Below, piece by piece: positions 1 through 8,115 of a stretch of DNA of 22,500 nt. Under the pieces are notes generated by a model. That model worked only from the letters and a program-made list of their open reading frames with translations, searched no databases and was not told the origin of the DNA. Both the position numbers and the translations under genes were made by a program. This DNA is from Chara braunii (taxonomy: Eukaryota > Streptophyta > Charophyceae > Charales > Characeae). The stretch is taken from assembly GCA_003427395.1 (NCBI GenBank), contig BFEA01000369.1, positions 371,790-394,289 of the forward strand, in the 5' to 3' direction. Every line of letters begins with the position of its first letter. Position 1 is the stretch's first letter.

Positions 1-265
1 TCAAAATTGCAATGCTTCTACAGTGTTTCAGCTTCTCCAAACGGCCGATAAAAGCAAAAGAAAAAAAAATGAAATGTTTTGCCTGTGCACCCAATGCACT
101 TTCATGTTTTCTACAAATTTCTTAATTCTGGATTCGTTGTAGGAGCATTGCAAATCTGAATCCGCCCACCGAAAGGGGGGGCGGGCGGAAGGGGGGGGGG
201 GTGTCAAAATTGCAATGCTCCTACAGTGTTTCAGCTTCTCCAAACGGCCAATAAAAGCAAAAGAA
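1..265. repeat. Direct repeat of ~60 bp enclosing a foldback
   Basis: Bases 1-60 recur almost unchanged at 203-262 (TCAAAATTGCAATGC, then CAGTGTTTCAGCTTCTCC), a spacing of 202 bp. Between them, 138-153 (TGTAGGAGCATTGCAA) is the exact reverse complement of 208-223. Inside that pair TCCGCCC (161-167) is complementary to GGGCGGA (182-188), next to runs of G. The segment from 138 to 223 could fold as a long stem. It may be the edge of a foldback transposon that starts outside the window. No coding potential was recognised. Confidence 0.6.
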
Positions 266-1178
266 AAGTGGAGAATTTCTTGAAGATTCATCATGCTCCG
301 ACATCATGCAGCACCAGAGGAATGTGTATACGTACCGAGAATAGAAAGCCAAAGAGTCGTCCTTTCAGGACATGCGTTAAAATAGGAATGATATAGAATG
401 GTCCCAGCATGACGATGACACAAATAAATAGAGCAATGGGAAAGGCGTAAACCAGAAGTGATGGTCCAAATTTAGAGAAAAGAAGAAAAGAAAGAAAACC
501 TAAGATGAAGGGGCCAGGGGGTCCTCTAGGAGCTATAGGATGGTAACAAATAGAAGGGGAGGGGCTCCATGAGTCGAAAAAAAAAAGAATGAGAAAGTCT
601 TTTTCATGAAAAATCTTTTTGACACAAGGAAACAACAAAGAAAAAAGGGAAAAAAAAGGCCTTTTCTTTCCTGTATGTCTACAGTTTTCAATGGAGGAGG
701 CCGTACCAAAAAAAATTCTTATCGTTTTGCAGGGACAACAGCCCATGGTTCTTTCCCTGCGAACATTTCCATCCAGCTGCGCGTCTCGTCCACGTGTCCA
801 CAGTTTTTTCTCTCATAATAAAAACTCATCGCTTCGGCACTCAAATTGAGTTCGCCCACAGCGTCCAGATGGCAGTAATGCCAGTGATTATGATGACAAT
901 GACAGTGGTAATGGCTCGCACCAGGCTGATACAGCAGCACAATGACGACGACAATGATAGCGGGCAGAGTGTGAATTTCTCAGTCTCAAAAAAAAAAAAA
1001 ACTCAGAGTGGGGCATGAGGAACGACGAGGACAGACCACAGGAATTTAAAAGAAAAGAAAAGAAACGAAAAAAAACTGTGTTTAAGCCATCAGGTAAATC
1101 TGGACATCCAGTGGAACAAATGAAGTCACAGAAGGTTCGCAGATGGGCCATACCTTTCTTGGCAGTATCCAACCTGTA

Positions 1179-1180
<2 letters not shown>
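266..1180. other. Noncoding stretch, nothing recognised
   Basis: Short open frames occur on both strands but are low-complexity, lack any domain I recognise and overlap each other. A/G-rich runs occur near 475-500, 575-660, 988-1000 and 1047-1075. No RNA gene or transposon end was identified. Confidence 0.5.
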
Positions 1181-1261
<81 letters not shown>

Positions 1262-1320
1262 TTTGTCTGAGTTCTCTGTCTATGTATATATATGTGTGTG
1301 TATATATATATATATATATA
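1181..1320. repeat. Compound microsatellite (CT)n-(TG)n-(TA)n
   Basis: An uninterrupted run of about 35 CT units covers 1181-1250 and is followed by (TG)5. After a short TG/CT-rich linker comes alternating TA from about 1284 to 1320, broken by TGTGTGTG. The Arg-Glu and Ser-Leu repeat peptides that can be translated here are artefacts of the repeat. Confidence 0.95.
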
Positions 1321-1753
1321 CATCGTCAATATATATTGCCAAACAAGACTGTCCAGTAAACCATTGGCTGAGAGGGAGAAGAGGACAACAAACAAGGGGT
1401 TGTGACAAATTGTGTCGTCAGAGTTTCACCTACTCATCAGGAGGCTCAACCCTTAACAGTCTACAGAATCCCCTAACTGATTACACTGTAAGTGATAATC
1501 CACCTCAACCCAGTGGTGGCTAAGCATCAACAACTGCCCGACAACTGATACCCTGAGGTGGACACCAACCACTGCCCTCAAGGTACCTGTGAGGAAAATT
1601 GAAGTAGACTATAACTCACCCACACCAGGTGGAAAACTCGACAGACTGTCGGTTCACATCCCATCACAAGCCAGCAAAACACTCACGAAACAAAGAAAGG
1701 TCTATCACAGCCAAAAATACACTCCAGACATGCCGCTGGCACTAGAGGCACAG
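1321..1753. other. Noncoding stretch, nothing recognised
   Basis: This is an A/C-rich stretch with short open frames only. No protein domain, tRNA or transposon end could be assigned. GGTTCACATCCC at about 1661 resembles a pol III B box, but no matching A box or cloverleaf was found. Confidence 0.4.
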
Positions 1754-1827
1754 CATGGTTAGGATTGGACGAACATCCAGACCCCGATGGTCTGGACTGG
1801 GATCCTGATGTCCCAATCCTAACCATG
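1754..1827. repeat. Perfect-arm hairpin with a nested stem
   Basis: CATGGTTAGGATTGG (1754-1768) is exactly complementary to CCAATCCTAACCATG (1813-1827). Inside it TCCAGACC and GGTCTGGA form a second stem around CCGAT, so nearly the whole 74-bp segment can fold. An AATAAAGAG sequence follows at about 1830. It could be a tiny foldback transposon or a chance relic; no target duplication was identified. Confidence 0.65.
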
Positions 1828-1869
1828 GAATAAAGAGAAAGCAGAAATTAAATTTCTTTCTCCAAACCC

Positions 1870-1945
1870 TTGAATACGTTCAGATATCTGCATCTGATCC
1901 TTGCACGGGGCCAAGCTAAACTAGTATGTATTTGTTCCATTTTTT
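1870..1945 (-). pseudogene. U6 snRNA-like remnant, 5' part missing
   Basis: Read on the minus strand from about 1940, the blocks TGGAAC, ATACA, TTAGC, TGGCCCC and GCAAGGAT come in the order and close to the spacing of U6 snRNA (GGAACGATACAGAGAAGATTAGC..GGCCCC..GCAAGGAT). Weaker agreement continues toward about 1870. The ACAGAGA box that pairs with the 5' splice site is degraded to ACATACT. The 5' stem-loop is absent: directly upstream is a run of A (T on the plus strand, 1940-1949). It is therefore a dead copy or a U6-derived part of a retroposon. The call rests on the U6 sequence as I know it, not on an alignment. Confidence 0.6.
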
Positions 1946-2035
1946 TTTTAACCCTTTCCAAAAACCACCACTCCCATCTTTTAGAGGGAGGTCCCATTCA
2001 AGCTCAAATTGGGACAAAAACTAACAAACTAGACT

Positions 2036-2133
2036 TTCCAACCCACTTTCCAGCAGGTATTGCTCCCCACCAATACATTGGAGCCTTGGACACGGGACCC
2101 TTCTCTGGGGTGAAGTCCCACCGCCCAAGTTCA
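2036..2133 (+). mobile_element. LINE 3'-end fragment, plus strand
   Basis: The segment CCAGCAGGTATTGCTCCCCA and the following CCAATACATTGGAGCC match, with few changes, the reverse complement of the 3' ends of both large LINEs (near 3005-3040 and 16381-16415). Those LINEs lie on the minus strand, so this fragment is in the opposite orientation. After GGAGCCTT the sequence departs from them and continues as GGGACCCTTC..GGTGAAGTCCCACCGCC, which recurs inverted near 2738. Only the 3' untranslated part remains, and no coding sequence is seen. Confidence 0.6.
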
Positions 2134-2756
2134 AGTTTAGAAAACGCAACCGTGTGACACCATTTTGACATTAAGAAATTCGAAACAAGAAATAAGAAAA
2201 CTGAAAAAAAACGCTAGAAACAGCTTTTCTCCTTATTTTTTATTAAGTAACTCGGAGAAATGAAACACGTCCGGCACAGTCGGAGTGAATGTCTCCGTGG
2301 AAAAAGGATACTTCCCTTGGTGAGGGGACAGGAGGTCACGATTCGTAAAATGGACAGGGACAACATGGATGGCCAGATGCGTTCATTGCTCAAAGAAGGA
2401 AGAGAGTTTGATGCCAGAGAGCCAAACACAGCTGTCAGAGTTCCTCCGTTTCAGGGTGTAATGATGTCTGAAAAAACAAAAAAAAACGAAAGGCACATAA
2501 GTTGAGAAATGTACCCTACCTTTTCTCAATGGAAAATGGTTTCCCGCCCAAACGGAAAGGGCCAAAGCATACGACAAAACAGATTTGACGTCAAAGAAAA
2601 AAAGTACAAAACGACCAAATCTAATAGGTTATTCTCCTGTATTTCAGTACCCTTAGATTCTCAATACATCAACGGCAGAGCTCCGTCCCACCATGCCACA
2701 AGTGATAGGAAGCTCAGCGTTGAGAAAACTCAACTTCGGCGGTGGGACTTCACCCC
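2107..2756. repeat. Inverted pair of GGGGTGAAGTCCCACCGCC repeats
   Basis: The 19-bp sequence at 2107-2125 has an exact inverted copy at 2738-2756. Similarity extends outward to GGGACCCTT (2095-2103 and, inverted, near 2784-2792) and inward to AAGTT.AAGTTT. The right copy has about 25 extra bases between GGGACCCTT and the core. These are probably two copies of one LINE 3' region in opposite orientation. The ~610 bp between them holds no recognised gene. Confidence 0.6.
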
Positions 2757-2799
2757 TGGGGGGATGCTCTTATGACCTTCCAAAATAAGGGTCCCAACT

Positions 2800-2916
2800 G
2801 AAGTCAGAAAAAAGAAAAAGGAAGAAAGAGAGAAGAAAAGGACGGGAAGAGGGGAAGGATTAATAAATGGATAAGGGGCCTCACTCGATCCTTGCCAAGG
2901 GGAAAAAAAGGTGTTT
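2800..2916. other. Purine-rich tract beside a LINE tail
   Basis: From about 2803 to 2866 the plus strand is almost all A and G. The sequence then passes through a short mixed segment to the poly(T) at 2917, the poly(A) tail of LINE copy 1 read from the other strand. No gene is seen. Confidence 0.5.
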
Positions 2917-2940
2917 TTTTTTTTTTTTTTTTTTTTTTTT

Positions 2941-3065
2941 GAAACTTCCTCCAGTGTTAGTGGTGCTGGTAAAAGCAGACACCACCAGCACTCAGGGAGA
3001 GGCTCCATCTATTAGTGGGGAGCATCACCTGCTGGGAAACGCGCCCCGCGTCCCTTGTACAATGA
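2941..3065 (-). promoter_or_regulatory. Structured 3' end of LINE copy 1
   Basis: On the plus strand, AGTGTTAGTGG (2952-2962) pairs with CCACCAGCACT (2982-2992) at 9 of 11 positions, and GCTGGG (3031-3036) can pair with CCCCGC (3044-3049) around AAACGCG with one mismatch. Equivalent stems exist at the end of LINE copy 2. In known LINEs a 3' hairpin can be the reverse transcriptase recognition site; that role is inferred here. Confidence 0.5.
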
Positions 3066-3544
3066 TTTAGAAAGTAGACCATAGACAGAAAGCACCTGAG
3101 AAAAATCGAGAAAGAACTGGGAGAAAAATAGAAACCTGCCAGCATTGTTGCTCTGAGTTCAGAGGATTGGCTGAGCAGGTTATTCCTGGACCACTCGTCT
3201 CCCCGCCCGTCTCTAAACCATCCTTCCATCCGGGTGAGTTCAGTCTCTGGGTGTCAAAAATCTGCTTAAACAGCTAACAGAAACTGTAACCCTTCGTCGA
3301 TCTGTGGCATGGCTCGGATCCCGGTGGGAGCCACTGGGGGGCACCAGTGGTTCTTCCCTTCGTTCCCTTACCTGCCCCTCTACCCGTTCCTGGCTATGCC
3401 CACTTAGTTTACGAAAAGACGAGGGTCTGCCAAACTCTACTTCTAGAAATAAGACGCCAACACAAGCAACAAAACCCACAATCAACAACAAGCAAGGCTT
3501 GTGAACCGGGCTCAGCGACCCGTACTCCATGCGAAGCACCTTGT

Positions 3545-4280
3545 TTAGGGAACATGACCTCTGAGAGTCACAGGAAGCAAGCACTGGCAAAATGGAACTT
3601 CTAAGTCGTTTCTATCCCAGCCAGATTTCCAACGATCGGTGGTGGGGCAGAAAGGGGTCAGCGAAGTCTTCTGCTGGTCGCAGGGGGACGTTCGGGCTAA
3701 TCGTAGTCCAGTCCTTAAAAACCAGATGATAGTCCCGAGGGGACCTCGCACCCATGGGCTTGTCCTCCATTTGATTCTGGTTTTCCATGGACCGGACCTT
3801 GTCACCTCAGCTACCCACCCACCCCGGTCTCTGCCCAGCCATTCGTGGCCGAAATTCTTGATTGACCTTAGGATATCCTTAGATTGGTGAAGAGAGTCAA
3901 GCGTCTGTTTTCTTACAGCCCATTGCTGGGGCAGCCCCAGTTGGAGCTGTTGTTTGAGGTATTCCTTCCTCTCCTCCCCATCCACCATCACCTTCTCCAT
4001 AGCCAGGGCGCATCATTGCCACCATAAAACCCATAGAATCACTCTCCTACCTAAGTGGAACATATTCCATGCAAAAGTCTGACTCTGGAGAGATGGAAGT
4101 TGAAAGGGACCACCCACCACGGAAGGGCCCGCCCTTGCTGTTCCAATTGTGTATGATCAATGAGCCAACTGTTGGTGGGGAGGCAGCGGTGCACAATTTG
4201 CCATTGCAAGGATGTGATTTTGGCTGGACCGCATTTGCAGTCTCTGAACCATCTGGTGGGCGCCAACAGCTGCCTGTCAA
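3545..4280 (-). pseudogene. LINE copy 1 ORF2 C-terminal end, zinc-binding region
   Basis: Minus-strand frames 4280-4047 and 4000-3545 carry broken pieces of the ORF2 C-terminus. They correspond to copy 2 segments: NGKLCTAASPP and ITSLQWQIVHRCLPTNSW match LASLQWQVEHRCLPTNDW, and FGHEWLGRDRGGWVAEV matches FCKDWLGGEQGGWIAKV. The Cys-His zinc-binding signature expected between these (as in zf-RVT of LINEs) is not readable in one frame, so frameshifts have destroyed it. It is a relic with no expected product. Confidence 0.7.
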
Positions 4281-4305
4281 TATTTAGGTGTCCCTGCCAT
4301 CGCTC

Positions 4306-5280
4306 CTAGACTGTGTCTCTCAGGTTCCGTCTGATTCTGGGCTTAAGGTAAGAAGTCTTAACAGTTAGATTAAAAAGGGCCAGAGGTTTAAACTCCCGTG
4401 CCTTGGGGAGCGCAGGTGGGTTCCAAAGCCATTCAGTCGGTTCCAGAGGAAGCTTAGATAGTGGGATATCAGGCCTGAAAGCCCTTCTCCCTTCCCCTTC
4501 GCCATAGATTCTTACTCTGTGAAAATGGCCTTTTGGGGACCACACGAAGGGCTCTCTGCTACCCGTTAGTCGACCATCCCTTCCCACACTGAACCCTTCT
4601 ACCAGGGCATCCTCTGGTCCCACCAGGTGAATTAGCCTCACTCGTAACACAACGTCTTTGGTAGATACCCAGTCTCCCTCCTGCAAGTGCGGCCCCCTAC
4701 GCAGGATGGGGAACCAAGCTACAGGGAAGGCTTCCAGGAGTTCCTCCAGAGCCGCGTCAGACTCGTGGCAATAGCGAAGTCTCCCTTTCATTTCTTTTGG
4801 CGTTCTCCAATTTCTATTGGAATCATCCCCTAGGTCCCCCACTCGAGTGATCCCATTCTTGACCCATCCTTTCCATGGAGAATCTGAACTACAAAAAAAT
4901 TGATTGTGCAAATTTTATCCACTGTTTCTCAAAAAGAGGTTGTCTCGCCACCTCTTCCCATCGCTCCGGAGGTGGGCGATCTGGGGGGGGAGTTTTCTCC
5001 AGATTTTTATCAACCGCAGCCATAGGGCCTCTCGTGGACGCCCCCCAGGGACTTTTCTCGGGACCTTCCAATATCTATCATCCAACCATGCCATCAGCTC
5101 CACGTCCGGAGGAGCCTGAGGGGCAAGATGAGCAATTTGCCTCTTAGCCAGTGGCTTACACTGCAGGGGCAATCCGAAATCAAACGCATGAACCATACCA
5201 GGCTCAAGGCCTGAATCTGCGTCGGGGGGTCTAATATGCCTAGACCACCCTGGGCCTTGGGCGGGACCACTGAGTCTCAT
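4306..5280 (-). pseudogene. LINE copy 1 ORF2 C-terminal domain
   Basis: The longest readable part is a 201-residue frame (4911-4306). It parallels the copy 2 frame at 18034-17327: GWVKNGITRVGDLGD against GWVKNGVLRVKDIWD, GRLRYCHESD against GKLRYCHKVG, and RRGPHLQEGDWV against RKGPSVMEGDWV, followed by LPLEPTEWLW against LPLDPNEWRW. This is the region between the reverse transcriptase thumb and the zinc-binding end in L1/Tx1-type LINEs. The next frame upstream (5280-4915) includes GPAQGPGW and PDVELMAWLDDRYW and continues the same domain after a frameshift. The protein similarity despite decay shows both copies descend from one family. Confidence 0.8.
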
Positions 5281-5653
5281 GCTACCCTACTCATGACGCT
5301 GGTATTTTGACTATCCCCTCTCCACAAATAGGAGGCCACTTTTTGCTTGAGAGCTTTCTGAGCCTCCTCACTGACTGGCCATAGGATAGGCTTGTACCAT
5401 AGGGTGGCTAGAACCACGTTGTTAATTACAAGGGCTCTCCCAAAAAGAGACGTATGTTTATGGTCCTATTGAGCGAATTTGGCGAGCGCTGGGGCCGTAA
5501 TCCACTCATCGTTGTCGAGTGGGCGGTTGTGCACCGTCATCCTTACCCTCAACACCCGAACTGGCACATCCTAAGGAATCCAAGAGATACGTGGCTCCTC
5601 CGGGGGATGGCCCCCCTGGTGATGGATCCACCATCCCAGGGTATTTTGCCCCC
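5281..5653 (-). pseudogene. LINE copy 1 reverse transcriptase thumb region
   Basis: The plus-strand text GTTAATTACAAGGGCTCTCC (5420-5439) is the complement of a GRALVINN-like segment, matching GRSLVINNEV in LINE copy 2 (18585 downward). GTGGCTAGAACCACG, CAAATAGGAGGCCAC and CCATCCCAGGGTATTTTGCC likewise align with consecutive copy 2 positions. No long frame survives. The segment ends abruptly at the MITE. Confidence 0.65.
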
Positions 5654-6014
5654 AAACAGGCATTTCGTTAAAATTAACATTTTTTACTATTTTCATGAAA
5701 TTGATCTTCCAAAAAAGCACAGTATTTTTTAGTATTTTTTTGTGTCGACCACATCAGACCATTGATGGTCAGGTGTCCCCAGGACGCCGGACCATCTGAT
5801 CTGCCTTGATTTTTTTTGATTTTTTTCTGACCCTCGGATGTATTTTGATGGTACTTTACTTCGAGATACATTAGATGGTCCGGAGTCCCCAGGACGCCGG
5901 ACCATCAATGGTCCAATGTCGTGGGCACCAAAACACGCTAAAAAACACAGTTTTTTCTTGGATGCCCAATTTCGTGAAAAAGTAAAAAATGTCCATTTTA
6001 ACGAAATGCCAGTT
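5654..6014. mobile_element. Foldback MITE, ~361 bp, inserted in LINE copy 1
   Basis: The ends are inverted repeats: GGCATTTCGTTAAAATTAAC at 5659-5678 mirrors GGCATTTCGTTAAAATGGAC read on the minus strand from 6010. Complementarity continues, imperfectly, almost to the centre, so the whole element can fold on itself. It carries two direct copies of GTCCCCAGGACGCCGGACCA (near 5774 and 5886). CCC stands before it (5651-5653) and after it (6015-6017). Removing the element and one CCC leaves five C's, exactly as in the same place of LINE copy 2 (18791-18795), so a 3-bp target duplication fits. It has no transposase. A 3-bp duplication occurs with CACTA and PIF/Harbinger elements, but the termini are not clearly of either, so the superfamily is left open. 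Confidence 0.85.
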
Positions 6015-6079
6015 CCCAGTTGGTGATCATATCTGAGAGGGTGCAAAATCTATCCATTAGCCTTTCGATTTCCTCCATG
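6015..6079 (-). mobile_element. LINE copy 1 segment between two insertions
   Basis: CCCAGTTGGTGATCATATCT and CTATCCATTAGCCTTTCGAT align with LINE copy 2 at 18793-18850 (CCCAGTTGACTGCC, GGTCCATTAATTTTTGGATC). This short remnant lies between the MITE and the SINE-like retroposon, and fixes the boundaries of both. Confidence 0.75.
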
Positions 6080-6516
6080 GACAGCTGGGGGTTGCTGACA
6101 CAGGACGACACTGGCCGGAGTTGGAGTGAGTCGCGCTGCTCTGTAACCTAGCAGTTAGGGAGTGTGAGGCCTGGTTGAGTTTGTCAGAGAATAAGTCAGT
6201 TTCAGTGAGCTTTGTTAGGATCTGTTGGAAATCCCTTAGATACTTGAGTTTTTTGGAAAACTGTTGTGGGCTTCAGGAGGTGCTTAAAATCGTTGATATA
6301 GCATAGTCTCTTTTATATATTAATCACCATCATCATCATCATCATTATCATCATCATTGGAATTACTATCTTACACTTTTATAAGAATCACTAGAAGTCC
6401 ATCATCACTAGGATCACCATCATCATTACATGAGGGACGCTGAGCCCGGTTCTCATCATGTTAAGTTCGGTTACTCCGGGTAGACTGTGAGGACCCCGGC
6501 CTCAATCTTCATTTGG

Positions 6517-6551
<35 letters not shown>
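6080..6551 (+). mobile_element. SINE-like retroposon with poly(A) and LINE-type tail
   Basis: TTCCTCCATG occurs just before (6070-6079) and just after (6552-6561) this segment. Removing one copy rejoins LINE copy 1 as in copy 2, so this is a true target duplication. The insert ends in about 33 A's (6519-6551), placing its 3' end on the right. It has no coding frame of note. Near 6328-6360 is a run of CAT triplets. Before the tail is GGGACGCTGAGCCCGGTTC (6434-6452), which matches the 3'-end hairpin region of the window's LINEs, as expected for a SINE that borrows its partner's tail. The 5' part has only a weak tRNA-like look (CTAGCAGTTAGGG then GGTTGAGTTTG). It could instead be a shortened LINE with a different 3' region. 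Confidence 0.8.
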
Positions 6552-6553
<2 letters not shown>

Positions 6554-6930
6554 CCTCCATGTTCTCAGGTGTTGCATCTGTCATTGTTGTCAGGTCATCG
6601 GCGAAAAACGAACACACCGGGAAAACTTCCTCCGAGATTCCGAACAGATGGATCCTAGTCAGGTTCTTGTTGTTCCGCAAATTAGCTGATAGTGTTTTCA
6701 TTATCAACACAAATAGGAATGGGGCTATCGGATCGCCTTGCCTGACTGATCTCTGCAGTCTAATTTCTGGGGCTAGAGACCCGTTTATCTGAACTTTGGT
6801 GGTAGCGTTCAGGTGAAGAATCCTAATCCATCTTCGAAACAACGGTCCAAAGTTTAGCTTTTCGAAAAAGGGTGCTTGCGTTTCATTATGGTCGAATTCT
6901 CCCTTTTCTAAGTTTTCTGTGACTTTGGTC
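6552..6930 (-). pseudogene. LINE copy 1 reverse transcriptase core fragment
   Basis: On the minus strand (about 6842 to 6552) are FRRWIRILHLNATTKVQING, SVRQGDPIAPFLFVLIM and PVCSFFADDLTTM. These are typical non-LTR reverse transcriptase motifs: the RQGDP turn, and F-A-D-D with the catalytic aspartates. Copy 2 has the same residues except for a stop in place of the Q. The frame runs leftward into poly(Phe), which is only the neighbouring retroposon's A tail. The upstream palm and fingers are missing; similarity fades by about 6930 next to a T run (6930-6941). Confidence 0.85.
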
Positions 6931-7334
6931 TTTTTTTTTTTCTGCTTGTTCTTTTCCGAATGGTGTACTGTAGGAGGGGACGCTGGGCCCGGTTCCTAGC
7001 ATGGCTTGCACAGTTCCCTTGGCCACTCTTCTTACAAATACACGTAGGCGGTTGCTTTCTTCAAAAGCCAGAACTCGCTGAGCTGATATATATATTTTTT
7101 ACTGAAATTTAAAGTGAACTTTCATATTCGTATAGTCGGGAAACGGGCCCTGTGTCCCTTACATCATTTGCTGCTGTCAAACGGGCTAAGCAAGGCACTC
7201 CCGCCCAAACCTGTCCCCACCACAGCCCCACAAGGTTACGAAACCGATGATCTCAATCCCAACCCTAAAACAAAATTTGCGTTCCCTAATTTAACAAAAA
7301 TCAATTCCTTTAAAAAACCACCATTATCAAACAA
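6931..7334. other. Noncoding stretch with two LINE-type 3'-end motifs
   Basis: After a T run (6930-6941) the sequence GGGGACGCTGGGCCCGGTTC (6976-6995) then CTAGC repeats the 3' motif of the SINE-like element, on the plus strand. On the minus strand, 7135-7158 (plus: GTCGGGAAACGGGCCCTGTG) repeats the LINE copy 1 form. These are probably remnants of further retroposons. From about 7180 to the LTR the strand is C/A-rich, like the sequence right of the gypsy element. No gene is seen. Confidence 0.5.
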
Positions 7335-8017
7335 TGCGAGGATGTGGGTCCTCGGCAGGCCTAAGGGGCCCCCTGCAGCATATGTGCCCGCCCTAAGTGA
7401 AGGCGGGCCTAACAAATCACGAGAGACCCTTGGCTGTCAATTCGCATTTGGGGTCCAGGCAGTTTCGTCGCGCTAGTTGGTTGAAGGGAAACACAAGTCG
7501 AGCAGCGTGGAAATTCGCAGGCCTTCTAGGCCTTTCCAAAAGCACAGGCCTTGGGTGAGATTCGCAGCCTCATACACAGACATTTGGGAGGCCCAACCGA
7601 ATGAGGCCCAGTAGCTGCACGAGAGGCGCAGCATCCTGGGGCCTACCAGAAGCTTCTGGGCCTAGGCCAGTCCAACTAGGCTGCCGATCGAGGCAGGCTC
7701 TTTCCATATAGGAAAGAGTTCGCTGCCTGGCCAGCCAGTCCGGCACTCGCATGCTGGCGGTAGCGCTGCTGGAGCTAAAGCTCGTGGGCTGCTGCTAGCG
7801 GTGAGCGGCGAGGTGCAGGCACGTGCGGTCTTGCAGGGAGCAGGGCGCTGCTGAGGGCAGCGCCATAGCCCAGCCTCCATAGCTGGCAGGGCTTGGATGA
7901 ACAGTGAGGCGCAGAGGCGGCCTTCGGGTGTACAATAAAGGGAGACGTGGGAGAGAGTCAAGGGAGAGAGAGAAGGATGATGATGATGATGATGATGTGA
8001 GGACACATACCGGGTAC
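7335..8017 (+). repeat. 5' LTR of the gypsy element
   Basis: It begins TGCGAGGATGTGGG, the same as position 13769, and stays alignable to GGTAC at 8017. Features inside include a GC-rich inverted repeat (GCCCGCCC / GGCGGGC, 7386-7410), a TATA-containing near-palindrome CTCTTTCCATATAGGAAAGA (7699-7718) that could hold the core promoter, a polyadenylation-type AATAAA (7935-7940), and a GAT-triplet run (7975-7996). Beyond 8017 the two LTRs no longer match. Confidence 0.9.
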
Positions 8018-8037
8018 AGGCCGACTGATATTAGCAG

Positions 8038-8051
8038 TGTATCATAATCGG
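8038..8051 (+). other. Possible degraded primer-binding site
   Basis: TGTATCATAATCGG follows a TTAGCA that could be the LTR terminus (ending in CA at 8036). It resembles, with one missing base and several changes, TGGTATCAGAGC, which is complementary to initiator tRNA-Met and common in plant gypsy elements. The match is weak. Confidence 0.3.
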
Positions 8052-8115
8052 TTGTGTGTCATGCTGAGGTTGGATTCAGTGTGGATAATAGTTTAGATCA
8101 CACACACTGTAGCTC

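Larger units (their letters stand above)
2917..6930 (-). mobile_element. LINE copy 1, decayed, with two nested insertions
   Basis: The element reads on the minus strand. Its poly(A) tail is the plus-strand T run at 2917-2940, and its 3' end (2941-3065) closely matches that of LINE copy 2 (16315-16440). Going upstream in the element come a region with many stops, a degraded zinc-binding region, a long C-terminal domain and reverse transcriptase pieces. It is interrupted at 5654-6014 by a MITE and at 6080-6551 by a SINE-like retroposon. The segments between and beyond (6015-6079, 6552-6930) align with consecutive parts of copy 2, so one original element was split. The 5' end fades near 6930, inside the reverse transcriptase, so the copy is 5'-truncated. 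Its left flank shows no U2 sequence. No target duplication was found. Confidence 0.85.

Noticed and set aside
291-746. 151-residue minus-strand open frame with hydrophobic segments
   Set aside because: It is Phe/Leu-rich from A/G-rich DNA, has no domain or conserved motif, and is overlapped by frames on the other strand.
1126-1523. Open frames with long Arg-Glu or Ser-Leu repeats
   Set aside because: They are translations of the CT microsatellite.
2884-2902. Second U6-like match (CCCCTTGGCAAGGAT, minus strand) beside the tail of LINE copy 1
   Set aside because: Only about 15 bases agree and the other U6 blocks are missing; it may be chance.
6471-6551. Poly-Phe or poly-Lys extension of the reverse transcriptase frame
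   Set aside because: It comes from the poly(A) of the inserted retroposon; the target duplication shows the LINE sequence stops at 6552.
7699-7719. CArG-like CCATATAGG box in the LTR palindrome
   Set aside because: It has five A/T bases where the CArG consensus has six; more likely the TATA region of the LTR promoter.
7570-8006. Minus-strand frames with His-rich tails in the LTRs
   Set aside because: They arise from GAT-triplet runs and GC-rich LTR sequence, and the parallel frames in the other LTR differ in detail.
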